A stretch of DNA of 64,000 bases, from positions 1 through 64,000 of the forward strand of contig ARYC01017957.1 of assembly GCA_000711775.1 (NCBI GenBank). The letters are read 5' to 3'. Positions 22,540 to 35,190 of the stretch are shown one piece after another. Position numbers and translations under genes: made by a program. The notes beneath the pieces were generated by a model, which did no database searches, was not told where the DNA came from, and was given only the letters and a program-made list of their open reading frames with translations. Each line of letters starts with the position of its first letter. Positions within the stretch are counted from its first letter, which is position 1. Source of the DNA: Oxytricha trifallax. Lineage: Eukaryota > Ciliophora > Spirotrichea > Sporadotrichida > Oxytrichidae.

Positions 22540-24316
22540 AATGGAAAACATCCAGAGATGCGTTGATTACAGATAAACCGATATTATAAAAAAATTTTTA
22601 TTAAAAATTTAATGAAAGATAAGAATCAAGTTCTAATAGTAGTTTCCAAATGAATTTAGCTCATAAAACTTAAACTTGAATTAAGATAAATGGAAGAATA
22701 GAGCCGCGTCTGTAATTTATATATAGAACTTTTAGCTGGAAGATCTAGAATTAAAATTAATAACAAATTAAGAACTTGAGTTTAAGGAATTCTAATTAGT
22801 AGAATCAATTGAAGGAATACTCAATAATAGTGTCATTAGTGACCCCAAAAAAATTGCAAAATAAATTAAATAACTTAAAAATTTTGAAAATAGTATCAGA
22901 ACAGAAGAATATTAAGACTACTTTTCAAAAGCACTATAAGCTCACCTTTAACATCAGTTAAAGTGCAAGGAGTTATTGTAAGTACTGATGAATTATAAAA
23001 GGAGTTCATGAAAATTTAGAGAAACTTTACAGTATTCACATGAAAAATGAATAAAAAATGAATAAATATCAACCAATACAACTGAGAACTTAGTTTACTA
23101 AGGATTTCGAACAAAATAATAAAAAAAATAAAGTAGAAGTAAGTAAGAATAAGGAAGACCTTGCCATAAAGATTTAGCCATTATATTTTGATTTTATTGC
23201 TCTAAAAAAACTCTTTAAAAAAGATTCAATATTAGCCGAACTTAATTAGACAATGCTCTTAATGACAAAATAAGTTATTAAGAATTAAAGAATTAATTTA
23301 AAATAACATGAAACAGAAGCTAAAATTTTGAGGCTATATAAAAGTTAATGTAGAGACAATTTAATCAAGGAATACTTTTAAAATCAACATAGAAAATTTG
23401 CCAAATTATCAATAAAAACTTGAATGTTTGTATTAACAAAAATTAACTACAAAGGCTAATGAAGTAATAGTTTGAAATTAGTTACAAAAAGGTTTACAAA
23501 ATTGATAGAGAACCAATAACTAAGAATGCATTTAGCTCGACATCTTGCTGCAAGAGACTTTATTACTTAATCAAGCTTATAGAAGGCTATAATAAAAATT
23601 GATGAAAGTAGCATTTAGTTATCTAATGATGTCAAGAGGAGTTGGAGCTTCAAAGTCTTAAACATTATTCTGAAGTTTCGCAAAGACTCTATAGTTTTAA
23701 TGTTATAGCAGGAATAACATATAAAGGTCAGGTTTTCTTCTAAATGACAAAAGGATATAATAACAGTAAAACTTTATACAATTTTCTTCTTGACATAATA
23801 AAGATACTTGACAATAAGGATAAAGACTGGAGAATAGATACCATATTTCTTTTAGACATTGCTACATATCACCGCAGCTCATACATTCAAAGAAAATTCA
23901 GGCTATTCTAAATAAGCATTTTTTATCTCTATCCTTACCACTTTGAAATGGCCCCAGTTGAAAAGTATTTTCATTTATTAAGAAATCTATAAATATTTTG
24001 GCAGTTATGAAATCACTTAGGATCATTTCATAGAGTGGAAGTCTTTTAATCGTGTTCCTCGCCCTGTATATTCCCAGGAATGATGATTTGCGATAAAAGT
24101 ATGGATATAGCTGTTAAATCTGTAGCAGAATAAATTACAAGGCTAAATTACAGTTGGATCAGTGATTCATTTGATGAAGCTCTTAAAATTTATCTGGAAT
24201 ATACTGATGAAAAAAAAATTGAATTAACCTTTAGAAAATAACAGTGCAAATAACAGCTTTTTCTAAAAATAAAAAAGTAAGTATAAATTCCCCAAAAATT
24301 ATTCCCCTCCCCTTGA
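22540..24316 (+). pseudogene. Second DDE transposase gene (IS630/Tc1-like), not TBE
   Basis: Long ciliate-code frames follow each other with frame changes near 23,010, 23,420, 23,600, 23,690, 24,000 and 24,080. N-terminal ~300 residues are Lys/Gln/Glu-rich (e.g. SVISDPKKIAKQIKQLKNFE). The catalytic core reads IKIDESSIQLSNDVKRSWSF (Asp codon 23,601), GITYKGQVFFQMTKGYNN, TIFLLDIATYHRSS (Asp codon 23,855) and YLYPYHFEMAPVEKYFHLLR (Glu codon 23,960), with 34 residues between the last Asp and Glu. It is distinct in sequence from the TBE enzymes. Frameshifts make it inactive as read, unless they are sequence errors. It faces the MT-A70 gene tail-to-tail with about 370 bp between, so the two may belong to one element. 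Confidence 0.85.
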
Positions 24317-24686
24317 TGTATTTAAATTATTATAAAATGTCCAGACTGGACTAACACTGGACAAATCAACAAAGTTTGTAAAATAAAACAAAAAATTTGT
24401 AAATTATTAAAATATAGATATACTTTATTAATAAAATAATTAAGGGATTTATAAATTATTCAATAATTTTTAATTTATTAAAATTTACAAGATCGTTTAT
24501 TTCAAATATGTACTTTTAATTTTATTTTAAGTTTAGTTAACTTAAAATAAATTACATTTATAGATATTTATGAAGTAAAATAAACAAAAAACAGAACTAT
24601 ATAAGCTATAACTTAAATGGTTGGTATTTTTTAATTTATTAAGTTTTAATTAATTTAAATTAAGTACCAAATAATTCTTCCATGCT

Positions 24687-25620
24687 TCAAATATCTTAGC
24701 TTTTCATCTTTGATCTGATTTCATTAGCAAATGTGGTTCTTTCTTAAATTGTGAGTTCTTGCGAAAACTTCAATAATTCTTGCACCAGGAATTACCTGAT
24801 GGATTATTGAATAGAGCTCATCTGATTTTTGAGATGCTATTCTTCTTGCGGCTCTAATTATATCTTGTTAAGTGTGAAGGTGCATCTACTAAAAAATTTG
24901 TCCCTTCATCAAAACCAAGCAAATTTCATACTGGTGATCAAAATAGTACCCTGGACCTCCTTAAAATTTCCATTTTCATCTACTTTTCCCAAATTATCAT
25001 ATCCACGTAAGAGTATTTGTGCTTCTTAAAAAATTCTAATCCAAATGGTAATTTCTTCTTTGTAACCCAGAAAATAGGAACCCATTCTCTTTAATTATTT
25101 CAATTCAGAAGTTCATTAAGATTTCCATTTTTTTGAGTTTAGTATGTGAAATCTATCATTGTCTCGGGAAATGGTATAGCTTAAATTATCACATCAGCAA
25201 GTTTTCCACACAATTCTTGGTTTAATAAATTCATATAATTTTCATCGAATAAGTTTAGATTATAAGCTGCGTAGTTATCATTAATTTCCCCAATTTATTT
25301 CTCTATCTCTTCATTCATTTTGACTTTTGTTTGAGATGATTTTTTCTATTTTAGCTTTGAATTTTATTATTACAAGATTCTGTTTTATGTTTCTAACTCA
25401 GTAATTTTTTATAAAAGGTCCTCAATTTCTTGATTCATTTAATCTTTGTTCTCATTAAATTCTCTCTCTCTTTATCTTGCAGTTATTTTCCACTTTTAAT
25501 ATCTTATTTTAATTAGGGAAGGTCCATACATTCCTGTGTGATCTCGCTATTTGTGTTCAAGAGTTTTCCGCATAGATTACATTAAAGTTTATTTTGCTAT
25601 TGATCTTGGTCCATTTGCAT
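24687..25620 (-). pseudogene. Zinc-finger MT-A70 adenine methyltransferase-like gene
   Basis: The ATG is at 25,618-20. Order on the minus strand: a CNLCGK zinc-finger half followed, after a frame change, by EHKQRDH; a coiled coil (QEIEDLLQKITELETQN); a core block GKLADVIIQAIPFPETM; WVTKKKLPFGLEFFKKHKYS; YEICLVLMKGQIF; and a C-terminal block SDELYSIIHQVIPGARII then EVFARTHNLRKN. The last blocks match the conserved end of MT-A70 family enzymes (pattern KPDELY.II...VPGAR..E.F.R.HN.R). The catalytic DPPW is replaced by AIPF (about 25,190), as in non-catalytic partner subunits or a dead copy. Three or so frame changes are present. MT-A70 proteins of ciliates methylate DNA adenine. A transposon-linked copy is my inference from its position. 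Confidence 0.8.
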
Positions 25621-25759
25621 CACTGTATGTAAATTCTAAAATTTTGATTTGTACTTTTTAAATATATTTCTTAATTTCCTAAATCTAATTAATGAGAGTT
25701 GATTATTAAAATTTCAAATTTAATGTTATTATATTTTTTTGAAGAATTCAATAGTTTTA

Positions 25760-26649
25760 GTTTACTATTTTTCCTGTTCTTACCTCATTCGATGAGAAAT
25801 AGTAGTGCCGAGTAGTTTTATTACGACCTACATGACCGTATGGTCGGCGTTTTTGTTGAAAGATCCCCTATAAAAGTATGTGAAAAATTGGGAGAAGGTA
25901 AAATAATTTAAAATGCGAGTTGCATTTAGTGGTCAGTATTAATATTAATATTATTATCAGTATTATTATTGCATAAATATTAATTAGGAACATGAAAATT
26001 ATATTAATTCTATTAGTATATCTAAACGTTCTCTGTATTTTTCATTTTCTAGCCTTCTTGTCCTATAGCACTTATTAATTTTTTGATATTAATCAGCACA
26101 ATTTTTTTTATGAAAATGTCAAGGTAGTTTATTCTGAGTGTTCATATTCGTCTTTCCTTTATAGTTTTCTTCTGAGTATTTGAAGAATTTTCTAGAATAA
26201 TTTCATTTCGTCAAGAAGTTTGTCTTTAATAGCTCTGAAGTTTCATCAGGATTGAGAGTAGAATAAATTTTGGATTTATCAAATTTTGTAAAGTATATTT
26301 AAAAGGAAAATAAGAAATAAAAACGGCAATATAATAACACAATGCAGATGGTAAAATTGAGGGTTTGTAGTCCTATGTCAGAGGGTTCGATTCCTTTGAT
26401 CACAAGTCTTTTTAAAAAACTATTAAACTAAATTGATTCTTCTTTTAAGATAAAGCATTGAATTTTAATTAAGATAATACAATTATTCTATACTAATGAT
26501 TTTACTCTTTTATCATTTTTGACGTATTCTGAGGAGGCTCTCAGATCCGACGCTTAGCCCGTAAAAACGAGAGGCAGATACGGTTTCAATCCCAGTGATA
26601 CCGGAATTAGTCGGGATATACATTCCCAACATACCAGTAGGTCGAAACT
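25760..26649 (-). mobile_element. Sn retroposon 5' half, interrupted
   Basis: Two minus-strand blocks match the first ~260 bp of the Sn element at 43,015: 26,511-26,649 corresponds to its head (GACCTACTGGTATGTTGGGA region) and 25,760-25,872 to the following part (AACAAAAACGCCGAC, ACTACTATTTCTCATC). They are separated by a 638-bp TA-flanked insertion. The 3' part of Sn is missing beyond GGTAAGAACAGGA-like sequence at about 25,760, so this copy lacks the tail. Confidence 0.85.
25873..26510. mobile_element. 638-bp TA-flanked insertion within Sn copy
   Basis: Comparison with the uninterrupted Sn copy at 43,015 shows CCCCTATATCATT split into CCCCTATA at 25,872 and TATCATT at 26,511, so TA is duplicated. 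The insert begins AAAG and ends CTTT, with little further terminal symmetry. It contains an (ATT)-rich patch at 25,932-25,970. A TA-bounded insertion precisely removable to restore the host sequence fits a Tc1/mariner-type element or an internal eliminated sequence. A plus-strand GGTTCGATTCC (26,386) resembles a tRNA B box but no full tRNA folds. Confidence 0.6.
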
Positions 26650-27264
26650 ATTTTAGAAGTAGATCTGTCTTACTTGAGAGACTTTGAAAATTCTTTGAGT
26701 TCTTTTTATTTAAATATTTCTTTTTAATACAAAGACGACATCTGATAGAGTTGTTAAAAGCATGATAATTAGAAATTTTGCTGGATCAGATATATATTCA
26801 TAATTTGCATTTACTATGCATTCACACCTTAGAAGTTCATTAGGAGTTATTAATAAAATAGAATTATGAGTTTAAAAAATTTTACTATGGGAACTGAGAT
26901 TAGAAAGTACTTCAATAAATCAACTTTGGTTTAAATATAAAATCAAATTATAATAGAACTACTTTTCTAGTTCTAGATAATAGACGCAAAGATTTACTGA
27001 TTAAACTATAATAAACATTTAAATTGAAACTGTAAGCAATATCTTTAAAGTTATTAAACAAAAACTCGATAAATATATTAAATTTTTATCATGCTTTAAA
27101 TACAGAAATGTTATAATTAATATAAAATTATAATGTTTTTATAATAGAGAAAATCTAAGCAGGAAGAATGCTAGTGAAAGTTTGCATACTCCTGAAAAAC
27201 AAATAAGGTTCATACTGTTTGAGCTTGAACTACACTTAATAAATAAAAGATAGGCCTTTTCCTG
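26650..27264. other. AT-rich spacer
   Basis: No repeat, frame with motif, or RNA gene recognised between the Sn head and TBE copy 3. Confidence 0.6.
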
Positions 27265-27409
27265 ATTCAAAACCCCAAAACCCCTTAGTGAGGTTTATAA
27301 GTGCTTTGATTAGTAAGGTAAAGTGGGGGTTTTATTAGGGTTAGTAGAGAAAAACCAGGTTTTATGTGAGTTAATATGTATTTAATGAGTATTAGTTTAA
27401 TTAATTCAA

Positions 27410-28545
27410 ACGAATTTTATCTGCTTGTCTTTGTTGTATCTCTTGAATCTTGCATGTCTTAGTGGTTCAAGCATATCGTCTAATGATTGTCTTGGATATG
27501 CTGGTGCTCTTACGATTATTTTCTCCACAATCTTCTTTTTTTCTTAGCAAACATCATCTTGCTTTATGTGCTCTCTGCTAAATTTATTGCTTGTTTTTCA
27601 TATTTTGTACCATAATAAGCCATACTTTCCAAATCACACTCTAATATTATTGCAGCTACTGCCCAAACATCACTCTAAATAGAGCTATTGGTCCATTTCT
27701 CTTTGGTTCGGAAGTATCCTGGAGCACCAAGAACCTTTGCTAACGTTACAATCTCTTATCGTAAAGCTCTATTAAAATCTATTACGACTACTTCTAAAGG
27801 ATAAAGGTTCAGCATAACATTTTCAGGCTTCAAATCTCTATGAACATAGCCAAGTTCATGAAGCTCCTTGACTCCTTTTATCATTTCTGATAGTATATCA
27901 TTCAAGTCATCTGGGTACCTATTCTGATATAGATAATCTCGAAGAGTCATTTCAAACCTTTTTAGCCTTAGTGCGATGAAACCAAACCCTAAAATAACAC
28001 CATCAAGCTTTAGTAAGTTCTTGCAATCTTTTTCTAAGCCTCTCTAAGTACGATATATTTGTTAGCAAACTCATTTTAGTACTGCTCGTTCTTAAGGAGA
28101 TAGCTGAAAGGATATACCTTATAGCCATAGTCATCAACCACTATGAGTTTAGCATTAGCAGGTACGTTTATATGCAGATAGTTATCAATACAGCTGCTAA
28201 GCTCAACTGCATTTAATGCAGGAATGTACATAGCTCTCTTAGAAGCATGCTAAATAGGCATTACCTGCTGGTTGATTCATTGATTCAATTCGCATCTATC
28301 TCTTAAGTTTTTCCTGCAGCTCTCTTTAAGACTCAAGAGTATTAGATTTTCTTTAAGTGGACACTAATTTTTAAGTCTCTTTATCTTAAATCAAGAACTC
28401 AATCATGTGATGCTTTTGCATATGCTTCTTAACTTTAGCTGAGTGAGTATAAGACTTCACACAAGTCGTGTACTAGTATCTGCCATCGACCTTATCATGC
28501 TTAAAATATACCTTACTCTTACCAAAGTGTAGCTCTTTCATGTAA
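27410..28545 (-). pseudogene. TBE zinc-finger/kinase remnant, copy 3
   Basis: From about 28,545 downward: MKELHFGKSKVYFKHDKVDG, then a finger-like block with one Cys lost (YTTCVKSYTHSAKVKKHM), then the kinase part MTLRDYLYQNRYPDDLND, GYVHRDLKPENVMLN and VVVIDFNRAL (27,756-27,950). HRDLKPEN is intact and DFN replaces DFG as in copy 2. Frame changes separate the blocks. Confidence 0.8.
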
Positions 28546-29259
28546 GAATTCTATATACTGCTCTCTCTTAATAGAGCGAGGGTGAATAACATAAGTTTCT
28601 AAGCTTGAATCTTTACTAATACCAGCTAAAATTGCATGAGTGACAACCTTTACCTTTTGGTCATACACTTCTATGCCATCATACTTCTTGTACCAAGACT
28701 TATTAATAAAGGTGTTGAATGTAAACACTGCTTCATAGCGTGTATGAACTTGATGTTATTATCAATAGCCCTCTGCATTTAATCATATATATAATTTAAA
28801 TTATTACTATAAAATGGCACTGTAAAATCAATCACTCTCTTGACTCTGTTGACAGTCTTGAAAGTAATACCATTCCTTCTATAAATATTTGCAATAGTCT
28901 ATGGAGAGATGCGCATGTCAGCAAACTTTCGATGAAACATCACAGCTCGCTAGACAAGGGGAAGTTTGCCCAATACTTAAGAGTCTTAGAATCGCAGAGA
29001 TATTCAATATGCTGCTAAGAGAACTTTTATCTTCTTGCAGGATGTTATCTAGAACCAGCATTAAAATGCTAAACAGCAAGCAAGCAGTGAAATCTTACAG
29101 TTGAAGCACTCTTACACAATAGCTTTGCAATCGCACAATAATTCATCACTGGTTTGAGTTAGTCTATATTAATACACGCACAATACCTAAGCTTAAGCAG
29201 TAAATCTAAATATTTTTCATCATAAATATGCCCCAAAAATCGCTAATTCTATTTCTCAT
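28545..29259 (-). pseudogene. TBE transposase 5' remnant, copy 3
   Basis: Begins with ATG at 29,257-59, has a one-base loss within the first 20 codons (TTTGGGGCATATTTATG), then the helix-turn-helix region (YCAIAKLLCKSASTVRFHC) and MFTFNTFINKSWYKKYDGIE through SIKREQYIEFL, where the deletion joins it to the zinc-finger gene in another frame. Catalytic second Asp and Glu are absent. The plus-strand frame at 28,901-29,104 is its shadow. Confidence 0.8.
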
Positions 29260-29356
29260 TTTGCACACTGGCCTAATTTCTCTACTAACCCGAAGAAAAC
29301 CCCAACTTTACCCTACTAATCAAAGCACTTATAAACTTCACTAAGGGGTTTTGATT

Positions 29357-32300
29357 CCTTAGCTCTCAGATAATTGGTATGATGCCTATTTATAATAACT
29401 GCTTTACTCAGCAATTTTGCTAGAGCATTAATGAACAAAAATATTTACACTATTCTTACTTGATTTATAATAGGCATGAAGACTGATTAATTCTGTTGTT
29501 GTTGATTATAACTTGCTTTTTGAATCTAAGCTCTATTGACAACATCCATATTTGAGCTTCAATAGCAATTATTAATTAAATTTGAGTCATTTATATTTAC
29601 CTTTGAACCCATAAGTTTAGCAAGAAAGCGGGTATCTAATTTGTATATATGTTCCATGATTAAATGGTATGGTAAACTGTCAAGTTTCAGATCCTAACCG
29701 AGACCAAAGACAAATTAACATGGGAGATTATTATTGAAATGGGTAATTTAAGCTTAAATTTTTAGGAATAAAAAACGAAATATATTTTAGTTTGATATAA
29801 AATTTAATATTTAAAATATAATGAGACTCAAAAAAGTATAAATAGTGACTTCATATAAGAGAATTAAGGCATAATACACATCTTTTTTATTAATAAATTT
29901 TTTATAGATGCTTGTCATTTAGGTCGAATTTTTGGAAAATTTAGAGTAATAAATATTTAATAAAATGAAAAGAGCTATAATGTATAGCATATGATATAAT
30001 GTATTTTTTATAATTTTAAACTCAAATTGAACTAAAAGCAAACATGGATGTGAGAATGTCTTGCGTTTTACACTGCTGTAGGAATTTATTTTAATTGTTA
30101 ACCATAATTATTTAAAGAAATTTTTTCTGATAATTAATTCAGTTCTCACAGTATAGATTCCAGGTCATAGTCTTGAAAAAAAATTTAAATTATCAAATTT
30201 TAAAGCACCACGAAAAAATCTTTGCAGTGAGTTGCTTCGCTTTTATAAATAGATCTATTTTAATCACTTACATTTTATATGATTAAAAAGAATAATATAT
30301 TGCATGATTTCTAGTTTAAAAGAGCATGATAAATTAAAAAATGATAAATGATGCTATAAAAAGCAACAAATTTATAAAATTTCATTGCTACCAATCAAAA
30401 TTTTAATAAGAAAAATTGACTTATCTTTATCTGCAAAAAGCATTCAGTAACAAAATGAGAAATGTTATATAATTAAGAGTATTGCTAAAAATGAAACTTT
30501 ATAAAAGCCTATCAGCCCACAAAAAACAAAAAAAAGTAAATTGTGCAAAAGGTTAAATATATAAAGATTCAATATTAACTGTAATAAAGCTTATATATGT
30601 ACTCAAAAATTATAAGAAACTTAAGACTAGTCTTTATTAATATCTTAATTTTACATATATTAAATCTACAAAAATATCCGACTTATATCTCTCCATTTTG
30701 ATTATTGTTAAAAAAATATTTTACCCTTTAAATAATCATTATTTTTATTGCTTTCTTTATTATATATGAGAGTTTATTGATTTTTAAAAATACTCTCTAA
30801 CACATATTTTTTCATAATTGGACTAATTTAATTAAAATTATGAAATAAAGATTAAAAAAAAACTAAAAAATCTAGCTGCTTATCTTATAATTAAAATCAA
30901 CAAAATTATCCTTAAAATTGACATATAAATGAAGAATTAAATTGTTTGAGATCAAGAAACATAAAATTTAAAAGAAAACGAACTTAATGAAGAAAATATA
31001 TTAAGAACTCTAGCTAGTATTTTAGATTCATTAATTGATATTTAATTTACTTTTTCAGAGTTGTACCGTTTTACAATTTAACATTTAATCATAATGAAAT
31101 TAAGAAAATTATTAATTAATTACTGTCGATTTTAAACTTATATATGATGCTTCAATATTTTCAAACTAAAACCAACACGATCTGTAATACTATAGTGCTA
31201 ATAATCAAAAATAAATATAGCTCTTGTAACTAGAATCTAAGTTGCTCAAACAATCAAAATTTAATTGGGTTTAACATTTAAGGAGACAAGTCTGGCTTTA
31301 AAATTCGAGATGGTAGCTTCTACGCAAATCAATTCAATAAGCAATTGCCATTTCACCAACACATGAAACCTATAAAGAATTGCAATTGTAGGGAATATGA
31401 ATGACAAAATGATAAATATAATCGAAACGAATGAGAGATACAAAAGTTAAATTAGGTTAAGTTAGCATCTCAACAAAATGATCTAACAATAAAAATTATA
31501 TAATTTAAATAATAATTTATTTCCAAATTTAATAAAGCTCTCTAAGCATTAATGTGAATTGAATTTATTAGAATATGCTTAAATGAACAAATCCATGATA
31601 AATTGATCATAATTAAAATGGAATAGGAAGAATTAATGCAACGGTCTACTGCTTTAATCCTCTCTATTTCAATTTAATAGAATACTTTGAGTCTTTTATA
31701 TAAAATTTCTAATCCTCTCAAAACTTAAAAATATTCAAATTAATTTATATTTTACAAGTTATATATTTATTATCGTTAAAAATAGTATAAGATAGACATT
31801 GTTCAATAGAACCATTTAAATTATTGAACTTCAAAACACCAAGCGTTCCATAAGAATGCTTTTTACTAAGATATCCTCTATTTTGAGCTCTATTCCTATC
31901 ACTTACTCTAGATTGACAATATCAAGGTCGTTCGTTATGTAATCAAAGAGTACTTATAACATCGACAAGTCCTCAATAATATAGTATATATATATTCATT
32001 TACTGTAACTTTGAAAATCAAAATATGAATATGTTTGCATTTACAAATATCCTAATTATAATTACTTAAAAGGGTTTATTAAAAGATCATCTTAGTTTAA
32101 ACAGAGCTCTCCAAAAAACAAAAGTCGTAGTGACAGCAACTATCTAATAAATTTAAACAGACGTCAGACAGAACTCTATTTATTACCTTGCTTTCATAAA
32201 TTAACAAATGGTTGTTCTGTTGCTACGCTTGAAGAAGGGAAGATTCATTATTGGTGATGTTTTAGATAGTGAACACTTTCTTTGATTATTAAATATTTTA

Positions 32301-33908
32301 AGGAAAACACATTTAATTTAATACAATAATAAACAATTTAGTTTATATTTCTATTTAAATTGTAAATGCAAGATTTATTGCTCTATATGAGTTAATGAGA
32401 TAAAGCTAGTAAACCACAAGAAATGCTTAAAAAAATCAATATTTATATGTGAGACTTATATATGAAATGGATTCAAAGGGACTATTTAAGTGTTTAAGAG
32501 AATCAAAGCAGATTTGTTTTAAATCAAAATATTTAAAAATTCATTGCAGTCTAACATTTTAAAATGATGAATTGGTTAATAATCTTTTAAATTTAAGTGA
32601 AAGAATGATGAAAACAATGCAAATGATGAGCATGACAAGACTTTTTATTTTAGATTGAAGAATCCGAAGAAATCAAGATTATTTTTAATATATAATATTT
32701 AAAAATATAATTTAGATGTATAGTTAAAATTAGAATAACAAAGTCAACAAAAAGCAGTGGCAAGAAGGGAAGAAATAAGGAGATTGGAAAGTTTAAGCTA
32801 ATTAACTTCATAAAGATGTGCAAGATATCAATGATGATGTTTATCTTTTCGACTGCTTATCTTTAAATATTCTAATTGCTATTTTTTTAATAATTTATAA
32901 ATATTGATAATACTACAACTGTGAATGATGGGAATGTAAGCATCTTCAACAATAGTATTCTCTTATGCTACTTAAATTTCACAAGCTTAAACTATATGAT
33001 TGATGATTTGAGAAAGAACACTTGAATGGATAGAATCAGAGGCATTAACATATGGAAATAATCTGAACCAATATAAATTTAATTCACGCAATTTCATTGA
33101 TATATAAAATATATATTTTAATAGATTTAAAGTAAGTTATTTGATGATATTAGTGAACTTGAATATGCTATTTTTTAAACCGTTATAAGGAAAAATAAAG
33201 TTAAATATTGTCGAATTAAGGGATACTACAACTCTACAACCGATAAAATATGTTTAATCTTCGGTAAACTTAACTTCTTCATTTTCATGATTTATTTTTA
33301 TATCAAATTTACATTTGATTTCATGATATTCCTATTGATAAAAAAATGATTATTATTTTAAAGATCAGAGCAAAATGCATAAACCATAAGCTTTGAATAA
33401 AATTTACATTATTCTTGATAAAAACTCAAACTAATCTTAAAATAGGGAAGTTTACTTTTTAAGATATCAATGCATAAAAGTTTTTGAGTCTAAATAACTG
33501 TGAAAAGATTAAGAAATAATATTGTAATAGTCAAGCAGAATTATTATAAGATTCTTTAAATGATAGTACTGAGATGTTTGCATTCTACTTATGAAGTAGA
33601 ATAGCTTTGTCAAATATAAAACTTTATTTTGAAGTATTTTTTCCCTTGAATAATTAAGAAAATTAAATATAAACTGTCAATCAAAATCTAATGATGACAT
33701 ATCTAAAGGAATACTTACTTCAAGGGACTTTTAACTTGTTGTCCTAAATAGAGAACTTTTTATCACTTTAAGAGATGATAAAACAAGCTAACCCAGTAGC
33801 AGATATAAATAATTACGATATTGAATTTAGCTCAATAAGTTCATCACATTGACTTTTGAATAAAGTCAAGATGATTCAATTTATCTGAGTCTGAAATTAT
33901 TTGTATTC
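29357..33908. other. AT-rich interval between TBE copies 3 and 4
   Basis: 4.5 kb of very AT-rich DNA. I found no transposon ends, palindromes, tailed retroposons or frames with recognisable motifs. The short open frames are of the length expected by chance. Confidence 0.6.
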
Positions 33909-34054
33909 ATTCAAAACCCCAAAACCCTTTAGTGAGGTTTATAAGTGCTTTGATTAGTAAGGTAAAGTTGGGATTTTATTAGGGTTAGTAGAGATAAAGC
34001 AGGTTTTATGTGAGTTTAATATTTATTTAATGAGTATTAGTTTAATTAATTCAA

Positions 34055-35190
34055 ACGAATTTATCTGCTTGTCTTTGTTGTATCTCTTGAATCTTGCATG
34101 TCTTAGTGGTTCAAACATATCGTCTAATGATTGTCTTGGAAATGCTGGTGCTCTTACGATTATTTTCTCCACAATCTTCTTTATTTCTTAGCAAACATCA
34201 TCTTGCTTTATGTGCTCTCTACTAAATTTATTGCTTGTTTTTCATATTTTGTACCATAATAAGCCATAATTTCCAAATCACACTCTAATATTATTGTAGC
34301 TACTGTCCAAACGTCCCCTGAATAGAGCCATTGGTCCATTTCTCTCTGGTTCGGAAGTTTCCTGGAGCACCAAGAACCTTTGCTAACGTTACAATCTCTT
34401 ATCGTAAAGCTCTATTTAAATCTATTACGACTACTTTTAAAGGATAAAGGTTCAGCATAACATTTTTCAGGCTTCAAATCTCTATGAACATACCCTAGTT
34501 CATGAAGCTCCTTGACTCCTTTTATCATATCTGATAGTATATCATTCAAGTCATCTGGGTACCTATTCTGATATAGATAATCTCGAAGAGTCATTTCAAA
34601 CTTTGTTAACCTTAGAGCGATGAAACCAAACCCTAAAATAACACCATCAAGCTTTAGTAAATTCTTGCAATCTTTTTCTAAGCCTCTCTAAGTACGATAA
34701 ATTCGTTAGCAAACTCATTTTAGTACTGCTCGTTCTTAAGGAAATAACTGAAAGGATAAACCTTATAGGCATAGTCATCAACCACTATGAGTATAGCATA
34801 AGCAGGTACGTTCATATGCAGATAGTTATCAATACAGCTGCTAACTCAACTGCATTAAATGCAGGAATATACATAGCTCTCTCTTAGAACCATGCTAAAA
34901 AGACATTACCTGCTGGTTGATTCATTGATTCCATTCGCATCTATCTCTTAAGTTTCTCCTGCAGCTCTCTTTAAGACTCAAGAGTATTAGATTTTCTTTT
35001 AGCGGACACTAATTTTTAAGTCTCTTTATCTTAAATCAAGAACTCAATCATGTGATACTTTTGCATATGCTTCTTAACTTTAGCTGAGTGAGTATAAGAC
35101 TTCACACAAGTCGTGCACTAGTACCAGCCATCGACCTTATCATGCTTAAAATATACCTTACTCTTACCAAAGTGTAGCTCTTTTATGTAA
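34055..35190 (-). pseudogene. TBE zinc-finger/kinase remnant, copy 4
   Basis: Same blocks as copy 3: MTLRDYLYQNRYPDDLND and GYVHRDLKPE (34,412-34,594). An extra base in the T run at about 34,464 breaks the frame right after HRDLKPE. The finger region keeps SYTHSAKVKKHM. Confidence 0.78.

Larger units (their letters stand above)
27268..29353 (-). mobile_element. TBE transposon copy 3, internally deleted
   Basis: The left end is CAAAACCCCAAAACCCC; the right end has lost one repeat unit (CTAAGGGGTTTTG). ATT flanks both sides (27,265-67 and 29,354-56). The 2,086 bp contain the 3' part of the zinc-finger/kinase gene and the 5' part of the transposase joined at about 28,545; the transposase catalytic C-terminus, the 22-kD gene and the first zinc finger are gone. 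The same structure occurs at 33,912-36,003. It cannot encode its own transposase, so any movement would depend on enzymes supplied elsewhere. Confidence 0.95.

Noticed and set aside
26330..26405. tRNA gene
   Set aside because: GGTTCGATTCC can form a T-arm, but no matching acceptor stem or A box is present at the right distance.
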